Assembly (NCBI RefSeq): GCF_964204645.1
Contig: NC_134027.1
Coordinates: 24,416,485-24,480,484 of the forward strand
DNA: 64,000 nucleotides
Source of the DNA: Tubulanus polymorphus
Taxonomy: Eukaryota > Nemertea > Palaeonemertea > Tubulaniformes > Tubulanidae
Reading direction: 5' to 3'
The translations under genes and the position numbers were made by a program. How positions within the stretch are numbered: position 1 is the first letter of the stretch; each line of letters starts with the position of its first letter. Positions 11,535 through 23,271 of this stretch are shown here, piece by piece. The notes below the pieces were generated by a model. The model was not told where the DNA came from. It saw nothing but the letters and a program-made list of their open reading frames with translations, and made no database searches.

Positions 11535-12006
11535 GCAACCAGTCAACAGGTGCGCACTATTGGACAGGCAACCAGTCTAGCGGTGGCGCGGCAATCCCAT
11601 TGCAATACAATATCAAAATGGCGTAACACGAAAAGCGAAAACCTCACCTAATTCCAAACATTGCCACCCTCCTTTCCGACCCCTGAAGTCAGTATTTTAA
11701 TATTTGGTAAGTGTTCGTAACATTGGTTTAAATTGCGAAAAATATTCCATCTCAGATATTGTGGGAAATCATTATTTCAGAGGCACATCGTACAACGAAC
11801 GGTGCACATGGTGGTGCTCAGTCAAGCATATCGTCATTCCATCCTGATATTTCTAGACCCTTCCTTTACCCTGCTGTGTTGTAATGAATTTGTTCTTAAA
11901 TGATTCCATCCACTGATTACATCGAAGAATGAAAACGGTGTGAGTTTATTTCATCTTTTAAATGTGTTCTTCATCGGTTTCTGAAATGAAAGAATATAAT
12001 ATTTAA

Positions 12007-12844
12007 GGCAATGGATATTTTGCCAATGCGGCATTATTTTAGTGAATGCTATTTTGCCAATGGCTATATACAATAAGATATAGTAATAAAATATAACAAT
12101 AACATCATTATATTGGTTTTAACTTTTAGGGTTAGGGTTTCGATAGGGTTGGGGTCTAGAGGGTTAGGGTGAGGTTTAGGGTCCGTTTTTACCCCTAGGG
12201 ATAGGGTTAGGGTAAGGTGAGGCTATAGTATATGTAGTGAAAATTTACATCAGGATTGCAAGAATCTCGGTGGTCAAGTAGGAAGACTTTATGCTAGCAT
12301 TTTACTGGTCCGGGTTTGAGTCCCGCTCTATGCCCCTATTTTCTGTAAATCTGTTCTCCACACTTTCCTTGAATTTTTTAAGTCACGCACCTCAGTGCGC
12401 ATACGCCGGGTCAATTAACCAATCAGAACGAACCATTGGCAAAAAACAAGAATAATCCCGCATTAATGGCATTGGCAAAATATCCACCACTGCCTTTATT
12501 TTAGCACCGCTTCTTATTGTGTGACAGAAAATTTTGAATGATGAAATAACCCCCGACAATCCTGACTTTTGAGGTGAGGGTAAACTGAAATCCTTCTTAC
12601 TCCAATAGCCTGGGCCCTCTGCCTACCTGGGTCGCCGGATGATGACGTTAGACTAGCAATCCGCTGATCCGGGTTCGAATCCCGCTCTATGGTCCTAATT
12701 TCTCTAACTCTATTCTCCACACTTTCCTTGAATCTTTTAAGTGACGCACCTCTGTACGCATGCGCGTCGTCAATTAGCCAATCAGCGTCGTTGGCAAAAT
12801 AGCGTTAACAGGAATAATGCCGCATTGGCAAAATATCCACTGAC
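12007..12844. mobile_element. 838-bp inverted-repeat element with 9-bp target duplication, only in copy A
   Basis: The element starts ggcaatggatattttgcc and ends ggcaaaatatccactgac; termini pair over about 30 bp (…gccaatgcggcattatt). It is flanked by direct repeats aatatttaa at 11998-12006 and 12845-12853. Copy B has a single aatacttaa at the matching site (about 19491), i.e. the empty site. Inside are degenerate TTAGGG-like runs (12126-12225) and two related tRNA-like modules with B-boxes (gggtttgagtcccgc about 12312, ggttcgaatcccgc about 12672). There is no transposase ORF. A 9-bp target duplication is typical of Mutator-like elements, but the superfamily is unproven. Confidence 0.85.
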
Positions 12845-13084
12845 AATATTTAAACTATTCATGTTTCTTCATTACTTTCTTGTTTATATTTCATGTTCAA
12901 CTCTAGATGCAAAATCTAAAGCGTGGATAGAAAAACCCCGTGAATAAATGAACTGCAGATTGGAGCGGACAATTTGATATGTAAGTTTGAATTCTATATG
13001 TGATATTTCTTCAGTTATTTCTAAGGAAAGAAAAAACAATCTTAGATTTGTCTATTTTAGGTATCACTTCAACATGTTCAATGG

Positions 13085-13290
13085 GAATTTTGATTCAGCG
13101 CAGGAAAACAAGGAATCACCCTCGGATTCTGCACAGGACATCAAGGAATCAGTGAACTTCACAATCAGACTTTTTTGTTTTCGCACCGGACATCAGGAAT
13201 CACTATGGATTCGGCACAGGACATCAAGGAATCAGTGTTTCACAATCAGACTTTTGGATTCAGCACAGGACATCGGGAATCACTATTGGT
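13085..13290 (+). repeat. Degenerate minisatellite of about 48 bp (ggattcagcacaggacatcaagg)
   Basis: Four to five imperfect units read gattcagcacaggacatca-aggaatcagtgtttcacaatcagactttt. The second duplicate has the same array at 19725-19970 with one unit re-arranged. Open frames across it (DSAQDIKES-like) are a by-product of the repeat. Confidence 0.7.
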
Positions 13291-13800
13291 GGAAATTCAA
13301 GATAAGTTGCATTTATCTTTATATATCGGTTGTTGACTTGATTTTAAGGGACCAGTTTCATAGTGTTTGATATAAAACCATGTTTTGAAGTGAAATCACA
13401 GAAACCTGTTGCACTTATTCTATCATTTCAAATTTCTATTACATGATTAGTACATGGTTGGGATTGTTATTATTTAAGTTAAAGCGATTTAAAGGTTTTC
13501 TAAATTGTGATCAGCTCAAATGTTATTTCTAATCAATATGAAACTGGTTCCTGATGTCAATTTTACAGCTGTTATCAATCATTTTCCTTCGTGACAATCA
13601 GATCATAGAGTAAATTGCTGTAGGCCTACTTATTTCATACTGATTGAACAGTGACAGATCCATGTAACATTGTGTACAGATACAGGGTACAGATCACTGC
13701 ATTACTTCATCCTGTGATTGAACAGTGATTTAATGTTCTCTCATCTTCACTAGATTCCCATTTGTCTTAACTAAAACATCATTACATTTTAACTCATCTA

Positions 13801-13916
13801 ACCGTGGGGTTCGGGGAGGGTGGGTAGGGTTGGGGGGAGGTAAGGGGTAGAGGGAGGGTGGGAGGGAAGGCGGGAGGGAAGGGGTGAGGGAGGGCGGGAG
13901 GGATGGGGCGAGGGAG
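13801..13916 (+). repeat. G-rich minisatellite, first block of copy A
   Basis: Runs of ggg separated by a, t or c (gggagggtgggagggaagg) form a potential G-quadruplex tract on the plus strand. It abuts the hAT-like MITE starting at 13917 and resumes after it at about 14075-14115. Confidence 0.75.
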
Positions 13917-14074
13917 CAGTGTTTTCAATAAGAAATTAGCAAGCCAGGTCCCTTTGAAAAACAGGAGGGTCCCCCCTATGTCACAGTCCCTGAAACAAAA
14001 GCTGGTTTGAAAAACAAGCGGGTCCTTTACAAACAACAGACGGGTCTGGGACCTGGCTCTTATTGAAAACACTG
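13917..14074. mobile_element. 158-bp hAT-like MITE (copy A)
   Basis: The termini are CAGTGTTTTCAATAAGAA and TTCTTATTGAAAACACTG-like, with a second inverted match (agccaggtccc / gggacctggct). CAGTG ends fit the hAT superfamily. The target duplication is blurred by the surrounding G-rich repeat. Other copies are at 20622-20786 and, inverted, 40953-41111. Confidence 0.7.
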
Positions 14075-14235
14075 TGGGAGGGTGGGAGGGATGGGGTGTG
14101 AGAGGGATGGGTTCTCGGAGTGAGGTTGGGATGTAGGGGTCTAAGTGGGGGGTTGTTTAATGTCGGGTACAGATGGTTTAGGCAATGGGCCTAGTCTTGG
14201 AAGTTCAGGATATTTCAGAAAATGTGTCCCATCTT

Positions 14236-14388
14236 CATGATTGATAGAACACTATTATATCCGTGTTGACTGTTGACGCGATGAGGAGAGAATCCCACAA
14301 TTATAACGAAAAAGTCCGAAAATGTAACTTCGAGATAGTAGTTTATTTCAACGTTTCGACTATATCCTAATTGTCATCTTCAGGAATA
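14236..14388 (-). mobile_element. 153-bp retroelement fragment with hammerhead-like motif (copy A)
   Basis: It is flanked by 14-bp near-direct repeats (atgtgtcccatctt at 14222-14235, atgtttcccatctt at 14389-14402). The inverted relative at 40808-40821 has only one, an empty site. On the minus strand it reads CTGAAGA-T-GAC...GTC-GAAACG (14383 to 14353), then ttcgttataattgtggg. This is close in layout to the element at 51072-51240. A long target duplication suggests target-primed reverse transcription; a Penelope-like origin is an inference. Copy B has it at about 20941-21076. Confidence 0.65.
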
Positions 14389-16268
14389 ATGTTTCCCATC
14401 TTTTTATTATTCTAAGAAAGGATTAATCATTATGAAACACATCATGCGGCCACACGTGACTGAAACATGTCATGTTTCATGCTGTATAACCACCGGTCAA
14501 TTGGATTACCGGTAGTTCTATTTTACTGGTTGTTATTTCTATCAGACCCGGGTTTGATTCCTCGGTGAGTGCGCGCGTAATTTCAACGTCACTTCTCTCA
14601 GTCGTTATGAGATAATTGCCCCCAGATTTTTGAACAGGGGCGTTTCAATTTTTGGGCCATCAAAAGTGGTCACGAATGAGTGTTATTTTTCGAATGATCA
14701 CAAACTGCTCTTTGGCTCCGATCAAAATACGGCTTAATGAACAATTCAACAACAATCATACGTAATAATTACTGTGGATATCTGGCGGTTACTGCTTCTT
14801 TTTGAATACATTCAGCTGAAAGATGTATTTTATTTTCTTCTGTGCTATTTTAGAAACTGCTGTAAATACTGGTTCTGTAGCCTGACGACTTACAAAATTG
14901 TTGACGAGAGTCGAGATGCAGTCACATTCATCGCTGCTTCCTCTTTTTCTGCAGATTCTTAGACGGAGACCTATACTCTTCATTTTTTGAAGAAGAGTAT
15001 ATAACTAATTAGAAAAGTGATATGTTTTGTAATCACTTTTATGGATTTTCAGACACGCTTCATTTCGTGGAACAGCAGTAAATGGCACATTATATGTCCA
15101 TTCATAGATATCCTTAATAATTAGTTGAATCCTTTTCGAAAAGAGATAGGACACATTTTCTGAAATAAACTTAACAGTTTATATGTGGGATGAGATTGAC
15201 ACGGAGAGACTATTGTTCTATTATTATATTCAGGATATTCTATTGATGATAGTATATTTCTACCTGTGACTTGTAATTCTATTCTAGACAGAATTTCAGG
15301 GGCTGTGAACTAATTATACTTATATCAGGAAATATTTTACTGAATTTAAAAGTTGTAAAAAGTTTAAGACATGATATTCAACCAGATATAGTTGTAGTTT
15401 TCGCAGGCTACCGCGACCTTCCTACTACATTGAGACTACATGAAAGCCACTTGAAATATCTGAAATTTCGCTTGCCCCCTCCAAAAGCTACTTGCCCTAC
15501 ACAAGCGGTTTGATTGGTGGCACTATCATCCGTTGTATCAAATGGGAAAAAAGCTTCGTGACATAAAACTGCAAGCCCTGTTGACAAGTGATAATGATAA
15601 CCTTCTTGCCCTGATGAGAATATACTTGTCCCGGGCAATCGGACAAGTACTCTTAGATTGGACCCTGCTTTATACAAGATTAGTCCAATTCCTCTATTAA
15701 AAATATGCAACACTCAATTTCTCATGTTACGTACGTTTGCTCGTACAGCAGTGACAATTTGATGGCTAAAAACTGCTCCATGTATGAAAATTCATCTCTA
15801 GTGCCACATAGTTACTGAACTATGGTCATGAACTAAACTTTGCTTATCAAACTAGGGCCATAAAACTGACCCACCTTTAATGAGGGCCGCCAAATTTATA
15901 CTCGTGTTGTTGAGCTACCCTGCTAGTCACCTTATCAGAACCATGGACCAAACTTTAACTCTTTGCTCACCAAAACAGGGCCATGAATGAAAAGTTGTAC
16001 AAGTTATTTATGTTGTCTTCACAACTCTGTATATGAGAATGAAATGATTTATGTGGAACTAATGACAAAGTTAATGAAAGATTCATCTGTATCAGTGTTG
16101 CTGCTGGTGCTGCTGGTGCTGGTGCAACTTACACAACTTTTTGCTGTTTGTCTCTTAAAGATTAAACTTGATCCCAGTCGGAACTGATGAGAGTTCTAGT
16201 GAGACGATAAATAAAGAAAAGCCATATGAAAAGAAAAAGTATCAAGCGAACTGATATAAATGCTGATA

Positions 16269-16458
16269 CAAAGAGTGGGGTCCGAGAGCAATTCGAAGGT
16301 TTAGTGTCCTGCACGCTTAGCGAGTGGGCAGGGGTCTATACCTACCTCGACTCAAAAAAGAAAATGAAATATAAAGAGTGGGGTCCGAGAGCAATTCGAA
16401 GGTTTAGTGTCCTGCACGCTTAGACGGCGGGCAGGGGTCTATTACCTACCTCGACTCA
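16269..16458 (+). repeat. Two tandem 109-bp units (copy A)
   Basis: The string aaagagtggggtccgagag...cctacctcgactcaa occurs twice in a row with few differences. Copy B holds the same pair at 23272-23458, so the doubling predates the large duplication. On the minus strand each unit has tRNA-like features (ccttcgaattg as a weak B-box), which hints at a SINE origin. Confidence 0.65.
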
Positions 16459-17039
16459 AGTGCTCAAAGTCAGAGAAAAGAGCAAAAACGAAAAATGGCA
16501 ACGAAGGAAAATGGCTGTTTGAGTTTGATTCGTTCCACTGGGTTCGAGTGTTAACTTGAAAAGACAATCAAATTATAGTCAAACGGATTATCTATGATTA
16601 TCTATTTAGTAAACATCAGCAGTTCATAATCAACGATTGATAAATCTTATGAATAAGGTTCCATAAAACAACTTGCTTATATAAAACCTCTAGTAGAGAG
16701 TATAGAAATATCTAATCTAACTATCAACTGTCATTGGTCCACAACAGTTTCATAATAAGAGTGACGACGTGAATTCGTGAAGCAACATAAATAGCCATCA
16801 TTCGTGTCCTTGGTTTGTGGTTGCCCTTCTCACAACATTTTGTGGTGAGTGTGGAGGTTTGGTTTGGGCTTGTTTCCTCGGTTCAGGTGAACCCTCCGTG
16901 TACATTATTGATTAAGTTCGTTAAGTGCAATTGATTGAGGTTTTCAATTTATATATGAAATTGATATGATCGTGAAAAATTGCAAATCGTTTTGTAGTTA
17001 TTGTACAGATGAGCGGTGTCTGAGGAGGAGACAAGTGAG

Positions 17040-17365
17040 TTGAGGAGGCATTGAGGGAGGGCTAGGTGGGAGGGCTAGGTGGGAGGGCATTGAGGGAGGG
17101 CTAGGCGGGAGGGAATTGAGGGATGGGGTGCGGGAGGATGGGAGGGAAGGGGTGCGGGAGGGTGGTAGGGATGGGGTGAGGGAGGGTGGGAGGGATGGGG
17201 CGAGGGAGGGCGGGAGGGAAGGGGCGAGGGAGGGCGGGAGGGAAGGGGCGAGGGAGGGCGGGAGGGAAGGGGCGAGGGAGGGCGGGAGGGAAGGGGCGAG
17301 GGAGGGCGGGAGGGAAGGGGCGAGGGAGGGAGGGTTGGGTATGGGAGGGTCGGGTCGGGAGGTTA
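17040..17365 (+). repeat. G-rich minisatellite, second block of copy A (24-bp unit)
   Basis: The most regular part repeats gggagggaaggggcgagggagggc about six times (17185-17330), preceded by looser gaggg and gctagg units. Long open frames in two phases (REGGREGA- and GKGRGRAG-type) come only from the repeat. It is a strong G-quadruplex candidate. Copy B has a diverged version at 24055-24356. Confidence 0.85.
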
Positions 17366-17639
17366 GGTGAGTCGAAATGTTCTGATGTTTTAGTTAGACG
17401 GATGGGAATCTAGTGAAGATGAGAGAACATTAAATCACTGTTCAATCACAGGATGAAGTAATGCAGTGATCTGTAATCTGTATCTGTACACAATGTTACA
17501 TGTATCTGTAATCAGTATGAAATAAGTACAGCAGTTTAATCTACAGAAATCCTGTACTGTTTCTGTCTGATAGATTGATAACTTTTGAGATGTTACATTC
17601 TGCTCTATTGTCACTGATTATTGTTTCTTTTTCTTTTAG

Positions 17640-18890
17640 TTAAACAGGCTCACTCATTAAAAAGTTAGGTAAGTACAAAACTCATAATGAATTTTTCTAC
17701 AGAATTCTTCACAGTCTTTCTGTTATTGTTTTACTCTCATTTACAGGATGAGATACACACTGCAGCACCAGCAGCACCAGCAGCACCAGCAGCACCAGCA
17801 GCATCAGCACCAGCAGGTAAAACCTGTAAGAAATTTTTTTTTTAGAGAACTGTTCTATATAAAATATTATATCTGTTTATGTTTCCAGCATTCAATCACT
17901 CAAAGATCACTGCTTAGTTTGAAGTGAGTTTTCAATCGTTAAAACTCATTTATGCCCTGATCAAAGTTGGAATTATCGAGATCTTTATGTTTTTCATCAT
18001 ACATATTTTCAGTGAACAGAGCTATGGAGGTTTTTGCACCCAACAGTCAATCTCAAATACCGCTGGCTTGAAACATTAGTGAAAGTGGTAAGTTTTTGAT
18101 TTGGTGTGAAACTGCTCTTATTTCGAACAGCTTAACTGACTATTTCTAACATTTGTTTTTAGGAGCTGAAATAAGTGGAACCCTTGACAGAATCTGTGAA
18201 CAGTAAACATTGGGAATTCACTTCACATTTGTTAAAGATGGACATCACTTTAGATCCTCAAAACAAAAACAGTACCGGTAAATATCTCTACAGATTCTAG
18301 TCTCTTTTTGACTGTAAATTTATAAACTCATTTCCTGATTAGAAGCTATGTTAATGAGTGAAGGCGAATTTTCAATCACTTCTATTCTTGTCAAAGTTCA
18401 AATCATCAAAATTATACAACTTCTTTATTCCAGGGCCCAAAATGGAGCAGAACTTGCAGTAAACATTGCGCTCTACAAATCAAACACAAGTCATAAGTGG
18501 TTAGTTTTATATCGATTTATTGCAGTAATTTGTGATGATCTTCAAATCAAGTCCAATAAATGATGTGTTTTTGATCGGTCAATGTTGGCAGGTTTCAACG
18601 TTTTACTAGAAGACGCAGTCTAAAGCTACGATCAAACACCTCAGAAATCTGCATACACTCAACACATTGTGATAAATTACTCATTAACCTGGTGGGTTTT
18701 CTGTTAATCGAACACAAACAAATTGCTGTTTCTATTTATTTCATTAACCATATTCTGGCATAATTTTCTCCTTCCAGAATGCAATACACCCAATACTAAT
18801 TGGAGCTGGAGAAATTAAGAATGTTCACCTTCAAAGAGTGAAGAAGCTCTAGTTGTTGCTGAAGCTGCTATACTTTTAAGAAACAAAGTA
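17640..18890 (+). pseudogene. Series of exon-like blocks with splice-like borders, copy A (unrecognised)
   Basis: At least seven short segments have pyrimidine-AG on the left and GT on the right, separated by 100-250 bp AT-rich gaps. Examples are after ttacag at about 17747 (with an expanded cagcagcac run), after ttttcag at about 18012, after tttttag at about 18163, after ttattccag at about 18434, and after ttccag at about 18779. Joining them does not give a continuous open frame in any phase I tried. Relative to copy B, one block lost a T (gtctaaag against gtcttaaag). They may be exons of a gene I cannot recognise, or its decayed copies. Confidence 0.35.
17760..17816 (+). repeat. CAGCAC trinucleotide-type microsatellite, expanded in copy A
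   Basis: This is a run of gcaccagca units within an exon-like block. Copy B at about 24740-24760 has only two units, so the tract expanded or contracted after the duplication. Confidence 0.8.
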
Positions 18891-19724
18891 ATTTTCTCTA
18901 TATCCCGGTTCTTACTTGATATAAAACTTAACAGTTCAATTATTTATATATGTTTATTTTCTCTGAAAATCATCAGTGCTGCAGTCTGATTCGCAGTCAG
19001 GTAGAGACCGGCAACCAGTCTACATGTGCGCAGTATTGGACAGGCAACCAGTCTAACGGCGGCGCGGCGATCCCAATGCAATACAATATCAAAATGAAAT
19101 GGCGTGCTTTACCATAACAGGAAAAGCGAAAACCTCACCTAATTCACCAAACATTGCCACCCTCCTTTCCGACCCATGAAATCAGTATTTTAATATTTGG
19201 TAAGTGTTCGTAACATTGGCTTAAATGGCGAAAAATATTCCATCTCAGATATTGTGGGAAATCATTATTTCAGAGGCACATCCTACAACGAACGGTGCAC
19301 CGCACATGGTGGCGCTCAGTCAAGCATATCATCATTCCATCCTGATATTTCTAGACCCTTCCTTTACCCGGCTGTGTTGTAATGAATTTGTTCTTAAAGT
19401 GATTCCATCCACTGATTACATCGACCAGTGAAAACGGTGTAAGTTTATTTCATCTTTTAAATGTGTTGTTCATCGGTTTCTGAAAGAAGATAATACTTAA
19501 ACTGTTGATGTTTCTTCATTACTTTCTTATTTATATATGTTCAACTCTAGATGCAAAACCTAAAGCGTGGATAGAAAAACCCCGTGAATAAATGAACTGC
19601 AGATTGGAGCGAACATTTGATTTGTAAGTTTGAATTCTATATTTTATATTTCTGCAGTTTAAGGAAAGAAAACAATCTTAGATTTGTCTATTGTAGGTAT
19701 CACTTCAACATGTTCAATGGGAAT

Positions 19725-19970
19725 TTGATTCAGCGCAGGAAAACAAGGAATCACCCTCGGATTCTGCACAGGACATCAAGGAATCAGTGAATTTTCACAA
19801 TCAGACTTTTTGGTTTCGCACCGGACATCAGGAATCACTATGGATTCAGCACAGGACAACAAGGAATCAGTGTTTCACTATCAGACTTTTTCATATTCAA
19901 CACAGGACATCAGGAATCAGTCTTAGATTCAGCACAGGACATCAAGGAATCAGTGTTTCACAATCACTAT
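19725..19970 (+). repeat. Degenerate 48-bp minisatellite (copy B)
   Basis: This matches 13085-13290 in copy A, with one more or re-arranged unit (cacaggacatcaggaatcagt). Confidence 0.65.
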
Positions 19971-20534
19971 AGGTGGAAATTCAAGATAAGTTACATTTAT
20001 CTATATTTATCGGTTGTTGAATTGATTTTAAGGGACCAGTTTCGAAGTGTTTGATATGAACCATGTTTTGAAATGAAATCACAGAAACCTGTTGCACTTA
20101 TTCTATCATTTCAAATTTCTTAATATCGGTGAATATTTGGCTAGAATTAGTTGATGCCTCCCAAGGTTGGGATTGTTATTCTTTAAGTTTAAGCGGGTTT
20201 AAAGGTTTTCTAAATTGCGATCGACTCAAATGTTATTTCTTATCAATATGAAACTGGTTCCTGATGTCAGTTTAACAACTGTTATCAATCATGTTCCTTC
20301 TGACAATCAGATCATGTATATCTTTAGAGTTAGAATTTCTGTAGATTAAACTGCTGTACTTATTTCATACTGATTGAACAGTTACAGATACATGTAACAT
20401 TGTGTACAGATATTGAGATACAGATCACTGCATTACTTCATCCTGTGATTGAACAGTGATTTAATGTTCTCTCATCTTCACTAGATTCCCATCCGTCTAA
20501 CAAAAACATCATTACATTTCAACGCATCTAACCG

Positions 20535-20621
20535 CAGGGTTTGGGGAGGGTGGGTAGGGTTGGGGTGAGGGAGGGCGGGAGGGAAGGGGTCCGGGAGGGT
20601 GGGAGGGATGGGGCGAGGGAG
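20535..20621 (+). repeat. G-rich minisatellite, first block of copy B
   Basis: This is a shorter counterpart of 13801-13916 with the same gggagggtggg units, ending at the hAT-like MITE. Confidence 0.7.
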
Positions 20622-20786
20622 CAGTGTTTTCAATAAGAAATTAACAAGCCAGGTCCCTTTGAAAAACAGGAGGGTCCCCCTATGTCACAGTCCCTGAAAC
20701 AAAAGCTGGTTTGAAAAAACAGGCGGGTCCTTTACAAACAACAGACTGGTCTGAGACCTGGGACCTGGCTCTTATTGAAAACACTG
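20622..20786. mobile_element. hAT-like MITE (copy B)
   Basis: The ends are CAGTGTTTTCAATAAG and its complement, as at 13917-14074. It was carried along by the large duplication. Confidence 0.7.
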
Positions 20787-20940
20787 CAGGAGGGTGGGTG
20801 GGATGGGTTCTCTGAGTGAGGGTGGGATGTAGGGGTCTAAGTTGGGGCGTTGTTTAATGTCGGGTACAGATGGTTTAGGCAATGGGCCTAGTCTTGGAAG
20901 TTCAGGATATTTCAGAAAATGTCCCATCTTCATGATTGAT

Positions 20941-21076
20941 AGAACACTATTATATCCGTGTTGATGCGATGAGGAGAGAATCCCACAATTATAACGAAAA
21001 AGTCCGAAAATGTTACTTCGAGATAGTAGTTTATTTCAACGTTTCGACTATATCCTAATAGTCATCTTCAGGAATA
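20941..21076 (-). mobile_element. Retroelement fragment with hammerhead-like motif (copy B)
   Basis: This is the counterpart of 14236-14388, about 17 bp shorter. It is flanked by gtcccatctt on both sides. The minus-strand motif CTGAAGA...GTCGAAAC lies at 21071-21041. Confidence 0.6.
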
Positions 21077-22497
21077 ATGTGTCCCATCTTTTTATTATTC
21101 TAAGAAAGGATTAATCATTATGAAACACATCATGCGGCCACACGTGACTGAAACATGTCATGTTTCAAGCTGTATAACCACCGGCCAATTGGACTAGTTC
21201 TTTTCTACTGGTTGTTATTTCTATGAGACCCGGGTTTGATCCCCGGTGAGTGCGCGCGTAATTTCAACGTCACTTCTCTCAGTCGTTATGAGATAATTGC
21301 CCCCAGATTTTTGAACGAGGGCGTTTCAATTTTTGGGCCATCAAAGGTGGTCACGAATGAGTGTTATTTTTTGAATGATCACAAACTGCTCTTTGGCTCC
21401 GATCAAAATAGGGCTTAATGAACAATTCAACGACAATCATACGTAATAATTACTGTTGATATCTGGCGGTTACTGCTTCTTTTTGAATACATCCAGCTGA
21501 AAGATGTATTTTATTTTCTTCTGTGCTATTTTAGAAACTGCTGTAAATACTGGTTCTGTAGCCTGACGACTTACAAAATTGTTGACGAGAGTCGAGATGC
21601 AGTCACATTCATCGCTGCTTCCTCTTTTTCTGCAGATTCTTAGACGGAGACCTATACTCTTCATTTTTTGAAGAAGAGTATAGAACTAATTAGAAAAGTG
21701 ATATGTTTTGTAATCACTTTTATGGATTTTCAGACACGCTTCATTTCGTTGAACAGCAGTAAATGGCACAGTATATGACCATTCATAGATATCCTTTATA
21801 ATTAGTTGAAGCCTTTTCGAAAAGAAAGGACACATTTTCTGAAATAAACTTGACAATTTATATGTAAAGATTGAAACGGAGAGACTATTGTTCTATTATC
21901 ATATTCAGGATATTCTATTGATGACAGTATATTTCTACCTGTGACTTATAATTTTGTTCTAGACATAATATAAGGGACTGCGAACTAATTATACTTATTA
22001 TCAGGAAATATTTTACTGAATTTAGAAGTCTTAAAAAGTTTAAAACATGATATTCAACCAGATATAGTTGTAGTTTTCGCAGGCTACCGCAACCTTCCTA
22101 CTACATTGAGACTACATGAAAGCCACTTGCCCATGGGGCAAGCATATCTGAAATTCCGCTTGCCCCCTCCAAAAGCTACTTGCCCTACACAAGCGGTTTA
22201 ATTGGTGGCACTATCATCCGTTGTATCAAATGGGAAAAAAGCTTTGTGACATAAAATTGCAAGCTCTGTTGACAAGTGATAATGATAACCTACTTGCCCT
22301 GATGAGAATATACTTGTCCCGGGCAATCGGACAAGTACTCTTAGATCAGACCCTGCTTTATACAAGATTAGTCCAATTCCTCTATTAAAAATATGCAACA
22401 CTCAATTTCTCATGTTACGTAGGTTTGCTCATACAGCAGTGACAATTTGATGGCTAAAAACTGCTCCATGTATGAAAATTCATCTCTAGTGCCACAT

Positions 22498-22807
22498 TAG
22501 CCGCGATCACACGAGCATTTTTGGAACAACTGTTCACACGGGTGCCAAATGAGGCCTGAGCCAAATTTGGCCCGACCAAAAATGTCGGACCAGGCCCGAG
22601 CCTAATTTTAGCACCAGACAAATGATTGTGTTTGAATTGCAACTAGCACCGGAAATGATCCACTTCGCTTTGTTTGAGCATTGTTTAGTATCAAGTGAAT
22701 GGTTTGCGTGTGAACGCGCTCTCTAATTAGGCTCGGGCCAAATTTGGCCCGAGCCTGATCGGTGCCAATTTGGCCCGGGCCAAATCTTCTCCGTGTGATC
22801 GCGGCTA
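22498..22807. mobile_element. 310-bp MITE present only in copy B
   Basis: The ends tagccgcgatcacacg and cgtgtgatcgcggcta are 16-bp inverted repeats. Further inside are subterminal palindromes such as gggccaaatttggccc-like strings. The matching position in copy A (about 15811, cacatagttactg) is uninterrupted, so this is an insertion younger than the duplication. The flanking TA fits a Tc1/mariner-type target, but one extra T at the left edge leaves the exact duplication unclear. Confidence 0.85.
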
Positions 22808-23271
22808 TAGTTACTGAACTATGGTCATGAACTAAACTTTGCTTATCAAACCAGGGCCATAAAACTGACCAACCTTTAATGAGGTCTGCAAAATTTATAC
22901 TCGTGTTATCGAGCTATATTTACCCTGCGTGGTCACCTTATCAGAACCATAGACCAAACTTTAACTCTTTGCTCACCAAAACAGGGCCACGAATGAAAAG
23001 TTGTACTGTAAGTTATTGCTGTTGTCTTCACAACTCTGTATTTGAGAATGAAATGATTTATGTGGAACTAATGACATAGTTAATGAAAGATTCATCTATC
23101 AGTGTTGCTGCTGGTGCTGGTGCAAATTACACAACTTTTGGCTGTTTGTCGCTTAAAGATTAAACTTGATCCCAGTTGGAACTGATGAGAGTTCTAGTGA
23201 GACGACAAATAAGGAAAAGCCATATAAAAAAAAGAAAAAATATAAAGCGAACTGATATAAATGCTGATATA

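Larger units (their letters stand above)
11535..18977 (+). repeat. Tandem segmental duplication, copy A (about 7.4 kb)
   Basis: Starting near gcaaccagtcaacaggtgcgc, this block is repeated in the same orientation at 19009-25890, with high identity apart from clear indels. The offset between copies shifts from about 7.49 kb to 6.7 kb to 7.0 kb because of insertions in one copy or the other. Copy A ends near gaaaatcatcagt at about 18977. A 31-bp spacer separates it from copy B. The content of the unit (minisatellites, MITEs, exon-like blocks) is listed separately. Confidence 0.9.

Noticed and set aside
12126-12225. TTAGGG runs as an interstitial telomere
   Set aside because: The runs are degenerate and lie inside a mobile element with its own ends; related text recurs in the relative at about 53.5 kb.
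15408-15713. 101-residue minus frame, duplicated at 22198-22401
   Set aside because: The frame is not kept intact between the two duplicates and the sequence is full of cttgccc repeat motifs.
17116-17413. Open frames REGGREGA / GKGRGRAG as a possible glycine-rich protein
   Set aside because: They arise from a 24-bp G-rich minisatellite and are open in more than one frame, with no splice or start support.
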